This document shows, one piece after another, positions 1 through 5,842 of a stretch of DNA of 6,381 nucleotides. The notes under the pieces were generated by a model. It saw only the letters and a program-made list of their open reading frames with translations, was not told where the DNA came from and did no database searches. Position 1 is the first letter of the stretch; the number at the start of each line of letters is the position of its first letter. The position numbers and the translations under genes are program-made. The stretch comes from Rhodospirillales bacterium. Lineage in GTDB: Bacteria > Pseudomonadota > Alphaproteobacteria > Acetobacterales > Acetobacteraceae. The DNA is taken from contig JAGWIE010000083.1 of the NCBI GenBank assembly GCA_028866445.1, forward strand, positions 1 to 6,381, read 5' to 3'.

Positions 1-1
1 A

Positions 2-25
2 GCTTTGCTGGAGCGAATGAGATGA
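2..25 (+). CDS. 3' end of upstream gene (possibly the tail tape-measure protein), partial
   Basis: The frame that starts at base 2 reads ALLERMR and then TGA at 23-25, so it would overlap the next start codon as ATGA. The same stop-start coupling is seen at the next junction (717-720), which makes this frame the best candidate for the end of the preceding gene. In Mu-like tail clusters the gene in this place usually encodes the tape-measure protein, but seven codons cannot show that. An alternative end is the TGA at 18-20 in another frame, giving LCWSE, which looks less natural. Confidence 0.4.
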   Translation, partial: ALLERMR

Positions 26-720
26 GCAGTGTCGTACTTTCGCTGGGTGATGTGGCCTTTCGTGACATGGAGGTGCCGGAGAAGATCAGCTTCGGTGGCA
101 AGCAGCGCCTGGCGGTGCAGAATATCATCGGTGGCGGACGGATTGTTGAAGCGCTGGGCATTGACGATGGAGAGATTTCGTTTTCCGGAATTTTTTCGGG
201 ATCCGACGCGGCGTCTCGCGCGCAGCTTTTGGATACGGCGCGGGCGCTAGGTGCGCAATTGCCGTTGGTGTGGCAGGGGTTTTATTATCTTGTCGTGATT
301 GCTGGGTTTAGCGCCGAGTACCGCAAGCCGAACCTAATTCCGTTTACGATTACATGTGTGGTGGTGACCGACCCGCTTTCAGCTTCTGCAAATGCCGTGG
401 CGCCTGTCGCGAATTTGATCTCCGGTGATTTGGCGGCGGCATCAGCACTGAGTGGACAGGCGGGGATTTCAGCCATGGGCCTGACGGGCGCGAGCCTGGC
501 GGCGCTGGGCGTTCTGCAGGGCGAAATCTCCAATGCAATGGCGACGAGCGGGGGCGCGCTGACGGGGGCGGCATCTTCTCTGAATAACGCCGTTACGCCG
601 ACGATAGGCATTGCCGCGTTGGGGCGGGTTGGCAGTTGCACGGCGCAATTGGCCGGACTTTCTGGAATGTCTGGTTATGTGAACCGGGCGGCGACAAATC
701 TCGGGTTGGAGTTACCATGA
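22..720 (+). CDS. GpU-like phage tail/baseplate protein with Ala/Gly-rich C-terminal extension
   Basis: The protein has 232 residues. Residues 1-117 look like the tail protein GpU family: a short beta-rich opening (VVLSLGDVAF), a pattern like EISFSGIFSG at 51-60, then PLVWQGFYYLVVI at 81-93 and a final strand RKPNLIPFTITCVVV at 101-115. P2 gpU shows the same order of a 'gene product wanted, substituted, displayed' type of strands around a bulky aromatic loop, and acts as a tail completion protein at the tube end. Residues 118-232 are a low-complexity stretch rich in Ala, Gly, Ser and Leu with no recognised domain; P2 gpU, at about 157 residues, lacks most of it. The ATG at 22 has GGAG at 10-13, eight bases upstream. 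The frame is open further upstream to the window edge, so an earlier start cannot be ruled out. The family call rests on pattern and position, not on a search; a Mu gp43-like role is the main alternative. Confidence 0.65.
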   Translation: MSSVVLSLGDVAFRDMEVPEKISFGGKQRLAVQNIIGGGRIVEALGIDDGEISFSGIFSGSDAASRAQLLDTARALGAQLPLVWQGFYYLVVIAGFSAEYRKPNLIPFTITCVVVTDPLSASANAVAPVANLISGDLAAASALSGQAGISAMGLTGASLAALGVLQGEISNAMATSGGALTGAASSLNNAVTPTIGIAALGRVGSCTAQLAGLSGMSGYVNRAATNLGLELP

Positions 721-905
721 ATCGCAGGATTATTGTAGTGGCGGGCGGAAACCTGTTCACCCTGGCAGCGCAGTATCTTCAAGATGCAACGCAATGGATT
801 AGAATTGCCCAGGCGAATAATCTTTCCGACCCGGTTTTGCAGGGCGTGAATACGCTGGTGCTGCCGGAGATAAACCCCGCCGCTGGAGGTGGCATTGCCG
901 CTTGA
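717..905 (+). CDS. LysM-like phage tail protein X (gpX-like)
   Basis: This 62-residue protein has the size and make-up of P2-type tail protein X (67 residues in P2). Residues 5-9 (IIVVA) and 11-50 form a LysM-like pattern: a short strand, a helix (NLFTLAAQYL), a second helix with W27 (ATQWIRIAQANNL) and a closing LVLPEI, followed by a Gly/Ala tail. LysM-like proteins of this kind sit beside the hub gene in contractile tails and are thought to bridge hub and tube, as the LysM-bearing gp53 does in T4. The start is ATG 717, because GGAG at 708-711 sits five bases upstream and the ATG overlaps the preceding stop as ATGA. The frame is open back to an ATG at 636, but that start would lie deep inside the previous gene and add unrelated residues. 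Confidence 0.75.
   Translation: MNRRIIVVAGGNLFTLAAQYLQDATQWIRIAQANNLSDPVLQGVNTLVLPEINPAAGGGIAA
885..889 (+). promoter_or_regulatory. Shine-Dalgarno site GGAGG that selects a TTG start
   Basis: GGAGG lies inside the end of the LysM-like gene and is followed by TGGCA and then TTG at 895-897, a spacing of five bases. The same motif covers the first base of the in-frame GTG at 889, so it cannot serve that codon. This is the reason for preferring TTG 895 as the start of the hub gene. No ATG occurs in this frame until 1018, well inside the protein. Confidence 0.55.
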
Positions 906-1875
906 GCAGCCACGGGGCCGGGTAAGCCTGGATGGTGTGCCGGTTGGCGGGCTGATCGACTTGGAGGTGCAGGCGCCGGGGCCGTTTATTGCTGGGCGGT
1001 TTCGGGCGGTTTTTGCCATGGGGACGGCACCCGCGCTGGGTATTAGCGCGTTCGCGGCGTTGGGCAATGTGCCGATAACGATCGAAATGTCGAACGATGG
1101 GGTTGGCTTTGTTGTTATATTGGTTGGGCAGGTTGAAAATATTCGAATTGATGTGGCCGCGAATACCGCAACCCTGCAAGGGCGTGACCAGACTGCGTTA
1201 TTAATTGATACCGAAATTGCCGAAAGCTTTTTGAATCAGACCGCGAGCCAGGTGGCCGAAACGATTGCGCTGCGCCACAGCCTGACGCCGAATGTGACAG
1301 AGACGGCGCAGCCGATAGGGCAATATTATCAGATTGATCATTCACGGAATGCGTTAAGCATTGGTTCCAAGACGACGACGGAGTGGAACCTGCTTTGCCG
1401 TTTGGCTGAGGCGCAGCAATTTGGTGTTTCCGTAAGTAATGGTACGTTAAATTTTGGCCCAATGGCCACCGCGGCGCAGGCTTTGGTGACGCCTGAGAAT
1501 TTTTCTGGGTTACAGGTTGATTTGGTGACAATGCTTCCAGCGGCGGTTGCCGTGCGGTCATGGAACACGCGCAGCAAGAGGGTGATGGAGCAAAGTGTTG
1601 GCGCAGGGACGCCGACAAACCTTGTGCGGCCGAACATGACGATGGCGCAGGCTGGCGATTATGCATCTTCCGTGCTCGCTATGGTACGCCAACATGGAAA
1701 GGCTTTGCTTGGCCGGATGCCGGGAGACACAACGCTTGGTGTGGGGGATACGCTGTTGATGGCGGGCACGAATTCCAGCCTGGACGATAGCTATATTGTG
1801 ATGTCTTTGCAGCGCCGGTTGAGCGGGCGAGAGGGTTTTGTACAGATGGTTAAAGCTTACGCAGTGGCGGGTTGA
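895..1875 (+). CDS. gpD-like tail hub protein (late control D / gp27-like)
   Basis: The protein has about 326 residues and forms the central baseplate hub: a trimer of tandem-barrel subunits that joins the tube to the spike. Family signs, counted from TTG 895, are the N-terminal DGVPVGGLIDLEV, the strand and loop GQVENIRIDVAANTATLQGRD ending at residues 96-98 with QTALLIDTEI after it, a helix ESFLNQTASQVAETIA, then W164-NLLCRLAEAQQFGV with the following SVSNGTLNFG, and a C-terminal SYIVMSLQRRLSG near 299-311. The GRD...L.D motif and the 'W.LL..LA...G' helix are typical of this group (P2 gpD, Mu gp44, the N-terminal part of VgrG). The start overlaps the LysM-like gene by 11 bases; GTG 889 would add two residues. 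The length is a little under that of P2 gpD (387 residues). The gene follows tail X and precedes the spike gene, as expected. Confidence 0.85.
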   Translation: MPLEQPRGRVSLDGVPVGGLIDLEVQAPGPFIAGRFRAVFAMGTAPALGISAFAALGNVPITIEMSNDGVGFVVILVGQVENIRIDVAANTATLQGRDQTALLIDTEIAESFLNQTASQVAETIALRHSLTPNVTETAQPIGQYYQIDHSRNALSIGSKTTTEWNLLCRLAEAQQFGVSVSNGTLNFGPMATAAQALVTPENFSGLQVDLVTMLPAAVAVRSWNTRSKRVMEQSVGAGTPTNLVRPNMTMAQAGDYASSVLAMVRQHGKALLGRMPGDTTLGVGDTLLMAGTNSSLDDSYIVMSLQRRLSGREGFVQMVKAYAVAG

Positions 1876-2418
1876 ATGGAACTGCTTTGGAACATGATAA
1901 AAGCCGGGGCAGGCGGGTTGGATGGGTTAACGGGAACCGTACGGTTTGGCCTTGTATCGAGCTTTGATCCATCAACGTTTTCAGCGAAAGTTATGATACA
2001 GCCGGAAAATGTGCAAAGCGGCTGGTTGCCCGTTATGTCTCCCTGGGTGGGGAATGGCTGGGGGCTGGCAGCACCTTTGCCGCCAGGAACGCAAGTTATA
2101 ATTCTGGCGCAGGAAGGTGATGCCGAGCAGGGCGTGATTGCGGGTGCGGTATGGTCATCTGAGGACAAGCCGTTGGCTGCACCAGCCGGAGAGCTATGGT
2201 TGCAGCATGAATCAGGCAGTTTTTTGAAATTGATGACCGATGGAACAATTCAAATGAACGCGCCGACCGTGCATGTGCAAGGCAATTTGATTGTAAGCGG
2301 CGATATTGCAGACCAGGGCAGCGCCCATGGGACATTGGCCGCCTTTCGGAACGCGTATGACCAGCATCTGCATCCTGCTCCCGGCGGAATAACCGGATTG
2401 CCGACGGAGATTGTTTAA
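1876..2418 (+). CDS. gpV-like baseplate spike protein
   Basis: The 180-residue protein is the probable membrane-piercing spike (P2 gpV, Mu gp45). Residues 20-100 look like the OB-fold: TVRFGLVSSFDPSTFSAKVM, the W50-LPVMSPWVGNGWG loop, the PPGTQVIILAQEGDAEQG turn, and GVIAGAVWSSED at 86-97. Residues 105-145 alternate as in the triple-stranded beta-helix (ELWLQHESGSFLKL, GTIQMNAPTVHVQGNLIVSGDI). The C-terminal part has the HLH triplet H164-L165-H166, where the HxH motif of P2 and Mu spikes holds an iron ion at the tip, and the ending TGLPTEIV. The ATG directly follows the TGA of the hub gene with no gap and only a weak ribosome site, so translation is probably coupled. ATG 1894 is a less likely alternative. 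Residue roles are inferred from P2/Mu structures, not shown here. Confidence 0.87.
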   Translation: MELLWNMIKAGAGGLDGLTGTVRFGLVSSFDPSTFSAKVMIQPENVQSGWLPVMSPWVGNGWGLAAPLPPGTQVIILAQEGDAEQGVIAGAVWSSEDKPLAAPAGELWLQHESGSFLKLMTDGTIQMNAPTVHVQGNLIVSGDIADQGSAHGTLAAFRNAYDQHLHPAPGGITGLPTEIV

Positions 2419-2780
2419 TGGCGGATTTGTCTTTGCTGTTTGGCGGTGATTTAACGATTGGCCCAACTGGTGACCTCGCAGTTGCTGATGCCCAGGATTT
2501 GACGCAGCAGCGTGTGCTAAGGCGGTTGTTGACCAACGCCGGTGATTATATCTGGCAGCTTACATACGGGGCAGGGTTGGGGCAGTTCGTCGGCAGACCC
2601 GGTATTCCGGACTTGATTTCAGGTGTTATTCGCACGCAGATGCAACTTGAACCGCAGGTTATGCAGTTTCCTGCACCTTCAGTTTCTGCCAGCGTGGCGG
2701 ATGATGGAACGGTGATGGCGTCCGTCAGCTATGTAGACGCTTTGACAGGTCAGACCGCGCTTCTTTCCTTTTCTGTGTAG
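2418..2780 (+). CDS. gp25/gpW-like baseplate wedge protein (sheath initiator)
   Basis: The 120-residue protein matches the size and pattern of the GPW/gp25 family (P2 gpW, Mu gp46, T4 gp25, TssE of type VI secretion). It starts with DLTIGPTGDLAVADAQDLTQQRVLRRLLT at about 11-39, the usual strand plus 'QR...RLLT' helix. Next come the D43-Y-I-W and YGAGLGQFVG segment at 50-59, a helix to 77, and E78-P79-Q80 where T4 gp25 and TssE have the conserved EPR triplet. A C-terminal beta hairpin (SASVADDGTVMASVSYV) follows. In T4 this protein starts polymerisation of the sheath on the baseplate. The ATG overlaps the preceding TAA as TAATG and has GGAG at 2406-2409, eight bases upstream. The replacement of Arg by Gln in the EPR triplet is noted under findings. 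Confidence 0.85.
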   Translation: MADLSLLFGGDLTIGPTGDLAVADAQDLTQQRVLRRLLTNAGDYIWQLTYGAGLGQFVGRPGIPDLISGVIRTQMQLEPQVMQFPAPSVSASVADDGTVMASVSYVDALTGQTALLSFSV

Positions 2781-2786
2781 GTTGAA

Positions 2787-3911
2787 ATGAAATTATCGCT
2801 GCAAAATTTCTCCACGCTTGTGGAGGGAATGGCCGCGTCTGTTCAAGGCGCGGCTACGACGTTGTTGGATTTGACAGTTGGCTCTGTTCTGCGTGCGATT
2901 TTGGAGGCGAATGCGTCCCTGGCTTTGTGGTTACAGTGGCTGATTGTGCAGGTTTTGAGCACGACCAGGCTCGCGACAAGCAGCGGCGCGGATTGCGACA
3001 GTTTCGGCGCTGATTTTGGGTTCGCAAGGCTGCCGGCTGTGACTGCGAGCGGGCAGGTGGTATTCTCCAGATTTACGCCGAGTCTTCAGGCATTGATACC
3101 CGTTGGAAGTTTGATATCTACGGCCACGAATACGCAAAGCTTTTTGATTATCGCGGATCCGACGAATCCGGCATACAGCGCAGCACAGAATGGGTATGTG
3201 CTGGCGGCGAATATTGCTTCGGTTAATGTGCCTGTGGTGGCAGCGACTGCCGGAGCGGCGGGAAATGTGCAGCCAGGCGCGATCTCTCTTCTGAGTTCGG
3301 CCATTGCGGGTGTGGATACGGTAAGCAACATGGCTGCCTTGACGGGCGGGCTGGATGCCGAAAGCGACACGGCGTTTAAGGCCCGATTTGGCACTTATCT
3401 GGCGGGGTTATCAAAGGCGACTAATACAGCGATTGGCAATGCGATTTCAGCAATTATGCAAGGGCTGAGCTACTCGGTGGTCGAAAATGTTGACCAAGCA
3501 GGTGACGCGCAGATGGGCCATTTTGTTGTCACTGTAGATGATGGAACGGGAGACCCATCGGCGAATTTGCTTGCGACGGTACAGCAGGCGGTGGATGCAA
3601 TTCGGCCTGTGGGAACCAGCTTTGCGGTGCAAGGGCCTGTGGTAACGCTGGCAAATATTTCCATGACGCTGATGACGGATGCGCCGGCTGACCATGCGCA
3701 GGCCGTAGCTGCGGTAGCGACAGCGATAGAGGCATATGTTGGAGCGCTGCCGGTGGGTGGAGCTTTGAGTTACACCAGGCTGGCGCAACTTGCTTACGAT
3801 GGCGCTAGTACAGTAACGAATATTTCGGGGCTGTTGTTGAATGGCGCGACGGCCGATTTAAATCCGGGATCGTTTGGTGCGGTGCGCGCTGGCGTTATTA
3901 CGGTATCCTGA
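2787..3911 (+). CDS. gpJ/gp47-like baseplate wedge protein
   Basis: The 374-residue protein is a baseplate J family member (P2 gpJ, Mu gp47, related to T4 gp6), the wedge subunit that forms the inner ring of the baseplate. Its signature runs from 146 to 200: VNVPVVAATAGAAGNVQPGA, then ISLLSSAIAGVDTVSN, and GGLDAESDTAFKARF, the family's 'GxxGNV...GV..V.N....GG.d.Es....R' pattern. The N-terminal helix (residues 15-57, LVEG...LRAILEANASLALWLQ) and the AAG/GADCDSFGADFGFARLPA segment near 63-84 are also typical. The C-terminal half carries HFVVTVDDGTGDP at 245-257 and QAVDAIRPVGTSFAVQGP at 267-284, again as in gpJ. The ATG lies six bases after the previous stop with a weak AGG upstream. The size is somewhat above that of P2 gpJ (302 residues) and close to Mu gp47 (360 residues). 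Confidence 0.9.
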   Translation: MKLSLQNFSTLVEGMAASVQGAATTLLDLTVGSVLRAILEANASLALWLQWLIVQVLSTTRLATSSGADCDSFGADFGFARLPAVTASGQVVFSRFTPSLQALIPVGSLISTATNTQSFLIIADPTNPAYSAAQNGYVLAANIASVNVPVVAATAGAAGNVQPGAISLLSSAIAGVDTVSNMAALTGGLDAESDTAFKARFGTYLAGLSKATNTAIGNAISAIMQGLSYSVVENVDQAGDAQMGHFVVTVDDGTGDPSANLLATVQQAVDAIRPVGTSFAVQGPVVTLANISMTLMTDAPADHAQAVAAVATAIEAYVGALPVGGALSYTRLAQLAYDGASTVTNISGLLLNGATADLNPGSFGAVRAGVITVS

Positions 3912-3912
3912 C

Positions 3913-4569
3913 ATGATTGGTGACATTTCCGATATGGCTGGGCGCATTAAAAAAATGCTGCCGGCAAGATGGTTTTCGGATGAAGCGCCGGTTTTGGATG
4001 CCATCTTGAGCGGATTGGGCCAGGCATGGGCTACGGTTTATGCGCTGCTTCAACAAGTGCAGGCACAAACGCGACTGATAACGGCGGGTGGGGTGTTTCT
4101 CGATATCGCATCGCAGGATTATTGCGGCATAGGTTTGCCGCGCCGCGCGGGCGAAGCTGACACAGCGTTCAGCGCGCGGCTGAGGTTGAACTTGCTGGCA
4201 CCGAGGGCAACCCGCTTTGGTTTAGTTGAAGCCATAACAAACCTGACTGGCCGGAGCCCTGTTGTTTTTGAACCGCTGAACGCAAGTGATACTGGCGGCT
4301 ACAATGTAAATGCAGGTTACGGCGTAGCGGGAGGATATGGTTCATCTTCGATGCCATATCAATTCTTGCTGACCGTGTACCGGCCAAATGATTTGCCCGC
4401 AGACCATGCGGGCGGATATGGCGCGGGGCCGGGAGGTTATGATGAGGCGCCGATGTTCTACGCATCAGCCGCCGAATTGGCGGGCAATGTGAGTGACGCT
4501 GAGATTTACGCGACAATCGCCTCGGTTATTCCGACTTCCAGCATTGCCTGGACGAAAATCACGAACTGA
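3913..4569 (+). CDS. gpI/gp48-like tail protein with GGY-rich loops
   Basis: The 218-residue protein is placed exactly where P2 gpI or Mu gp48 (DUF2313) stands, directly after gpJ, and has a comparable size. Visible parts are a helical N-terminal region (MLPARWFSDEAPVLDAILSG, 15-34), a helix at 38-53, a segment LDIASQDYCGIGLPRRAGEA at 63-82, R89-LRLNLLAPRATRFGLVEA at 89-107, and then Gly/Tyr-rich loops around 128-143 and 167-176 flanking MPYQFLLTVYRPND at 147-160. This layout, including the GYGxAGG(W/Y)GS and 'PYQ' stretch, is familiar to me from tail proteins of prophages in this broad group. In P2 the protein connects wedge and tail fibre. ATG 3913 follows the previous TGA by one base; the frame is open upstream to ATG 3874 but that would overlap gpJ. 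ATG 3934 is a second candidate start. Confidence 0.7.
   Translation: MIGDISDMAGRIKKMLPARWFSDEAPVLDAILSGLGQAWATVYALLQQVQAQTRLITAGGVFLDIASQDYCGIGLPRRAGEADTAFSARLRLNLLAPRATRFGLVEAITNLTGRSPVVFEPLNASDTGGYNVNAGYGVAGGYGSSSMPYQFLLTVYRPNDLPADHAGGYGAGPGGYDEAPMFYASAAELAGNVSDAEIYATIASVIPTSSIAWTKITN
4294..4440 (+). repeat. GGY-type Gly/Tyr repeats within the gpI-like protein
   Basis: Five short Gly/Tyr motifs fall in residues 128-176 of the gpI-like protein: GGY at 128, GYG at 135, GGYG at 140, GGYG at 167 and GGY at 174. They are split by the conserved-looking strand at 147-160. At the DNA level they are variants of GG(A/C)GG(A/T)TATGG or GGAGGTTATG rather than exact copies, so they look like a protein-level motif and not a recent tandem duplication. 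Confidence 0.55.
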
Positions 4570-4579
4570 AGGTTTTTTC

Positions 4580-5833
4580 ATGGATCGCAACATTGTTTAT
4601 CCGGGCAGCATTCCGCTGGATACGGATATTCTTTCGACGAATCGCAACACGATGATTGGGATTGCCGCACTGACGGCCGCCACATTGGGCAATGGCGTTA
4701 TGGCGGACGGGTTGGCTTGTACGCCAACTTCACCGGCCTCTCTTTCCGTGGTGGTGGGTCCAGGCAGCATCACGCAGCTTTCGCCGCTCGACGCCACCGC
4801 TTATGGCTCACTGGCGGCGGATGTGACGGATCAAATCGTCAAAACGGGCATTAATCTGCAGGCGACAAATTTTAGTCTCTCAGTGCCGGCGAGTTCGGGG
4901 CAGTCGATCAATTATCTGATTGAGGCGACGTTTGCGGAAAGTGACGCCGACCCGGCTGTATTGCCCTATGTGAATGCCGCGAACCCGACGCAACCCTTCT
5001 CGGGCCCCGCGAATTTAGGGACAGCCCAGAATACGCAACGTGTACAGCGCGTGCAGTTGCAGGTGAAGCCGGGGGCTGCCGCGCCATCCGGTACGCAGGC
5101 AACACCCGCTGTGGATGCCGGGTGGGTTGGGCTTTACGTGGTGACGGTGAATTATGGGCAGACGGCCATTACTGCCGCCAGCATTTCCACGCTGCCGCAG
5201 GCGCCCTTCCTGCGGTTCAAGCTGCCTGGTTTGAGGCCTGGTTTCTCATCCATGCAGGTATTTGCATCGTCAGGTAATTTTGTGGTGCCGAACGGTGTAA
5301 GCGCTGTGAAGGTAAAAGTAGTGGGTGGCGGTGGCTCTGGCGGGTATCATAGCACCATGCCTAGCGGTGGTGGCGGTGCGGGGGCGCGGTCGATTGGTAT
5401 TGTGAGTGGTTTGATACCTGGCCAGGTGATTCCGGTGACGGTTGGCGCTGGTGGGGCCGCACCCGGAAGTTATGCCAATGGCAATAACGGCGGCGCTTCC
5501 AGCTTTGGAAGTTATATAACCGCTGGCGGTGGTATAGGCGGGAATGGTGGCACCGCCGCGAATTTTGCCAATGCTGGTGGCTCAGGCGGTATTGCCTATG
5601 GCGGGCAGTTGAATACCGGCGGCTCAGTTGGAACGGATTCGATTGTGGTTGCGTGCCGGGGCGGTGATGGCGGTGGCCCAGGCAATGGGCGTGGCGCGAG
5701 TGGGCCGCTCTCGGGCATTGCCGCAGCGAGCTATGGCGGCGGTGGGGGCGGCGGTGGCTGTTCGTCGGGCACTTCGCCGGCTGGCTCGCCGGGCGGCGCA
5801 GGCGCTGGTGGCATCGTGACTGTGGAATATTAA
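4580..5833 (+). CDS. Tail fibre / receptor-binding protein with glycine-rich C-terminal domain
   Basis: The 417-residue protein has two parts. Residues 1-225 match a tail-fibre N-terminal region I recognise from many proteobacterial prophages: IVYPGSIPLDTDILSTNRNT, then IAALTAATLGNGVMADGLAC, SPASLSVVVGPGSI, TAYGSLAADVTDQIVKTGI, GQSINYLIEATFAESDADP and DAGWVGLYVVTVNYGQTAI, ending at KLPGLRPGF. This part would attach the fibre to the tail. Residues 226-417 start with MQVFASSGNFVVPNGVSAVKV and turn into a Gly-rich domain that ends in GGAGAGGIVTVEY, the layout of the Gly_rich_2-type domains and, in a looser way, of the polyglycine sandwich of T-even gp38 adhesins. The tip would bind a host surface receptor. 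ATG 4580 is chosen because GAAGG at 4568-4572 sits seven bases upstream; an open frame from 4493 overlaps the previous gene. Which receptor is bound cannot be told. Confidence 0.82.
   Translation: MDRNIVYPGSIPLDTDILSTNRNTMIGIAALTAATLGNGVMADGLACTPTSPASLSVVVGPGSITQLSPLDATAYGSLAADVTDQIVKTGINLQATNFSLSVPASSGQSINYLIEATFAESDADPAVLPYVNAANPTQPFSGPANLGTAQNTQRVQRVQLQVKPGAAAPSGTQATPAVDAGWVGLYVVTVNYGQTAITAASISTLPQAPFLRFKLPGLRPGFSSMQVFASSGNFVVPNGVSAVKVKVVGGGGSGGYHSTMPSGGGGAGARSIGIVSGLIPGQVIPVTVGAGGAAPGSYANGNNGGASSFGSYITAGGGIGGNGGTAANFANAGGSGGIAYGGQLNTGGSVGTDSIVVACRGGDGGGPGNGRGASGPLSGIAAASYGGGGGGGGCSSGTSPAGSPGGAGAGGIVTVEY
5321..5818 (+). repeat. Polyglycine-rich coding region (GGN repeats) of the fibre tip
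   Basis: Residues 248-413 of the fibre are dominated by Gly runs separated by short Ser, Ala, Asn, Tyr or Thr-bearing loops. The longest run is eight Gly at 386-393 (bases 5735-5758), followed by C394; another Cys is at 359. Gly codons are a mix of GGC, GGT and GGG, so the DNA is GGN-rich but not an exact tandem repeat. Such arrays in phage adhesins form packed polyglycine-II helices whose loops carry the binding residues; that reading is by analogy. Confidence 0.7.
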
Positions 5834-5839
5834 GGGGGG
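5834..5839 (+). promoter_or_regulatory. G6 tract in the ribosome binding site of the adaptor gene
   Basis: The fibre stop codon TAA (5831-5833) is followed at once by six G residues and then TAC and the ATG at 5843. The tract (AAGGGGGG) is the only Shine-Dalgarno candidate for this gene, with three bases between its last G and the ATG, so only its 5' part is well spaced. Confidence 0.45.
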
Positions 5840-5842
5840 TAC

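Noticed and set aside
285..641. Minus-strand open frame inside the GpU-like gene
   Set aside because: Composition (Ala/Pro-rich) and location are those of a shadow; it would run against the operon.
636..716. Upstream extension of the LysM-like gene from ATG 636
   Set aside because: It would overlap the preceding gene by 85 bases and add residues with no LysM character, while ATG 717 has a well-spaced GGAG and an ATGA coupling.
1115..1666. Open frame of 183 codons on the minus strand
   Set aside because: It lies wholly inside the hub gene, has a Pro/Ser/Gln-rich low-quality composition and no recognisable motif or neighbour in the same direction.
2419..4569. Lysozyme activity for the gp25-like protein
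   Set aside because: T4 gp25 was long called a lysozyme, but no catalytic Glu/Asp arrangement can be pointed out here and the family is now seen as a sheath initiator.
4560..4580. Terminator or promoter between the gpI-like and fibre genes
   Set aside because: The T6 run in GGTTTTTTC is not preceded by an inverted repeat; GAAGG plus spacing to ATG explains the site as a ribosome binding site.
5321..5818. Possible CRISPR array or DNA-level tandem repeat
   Set aside because: The repeated pattern is GGN codons of differing third base within a long coding frame; there are no equal-length repeats and unique spacers.
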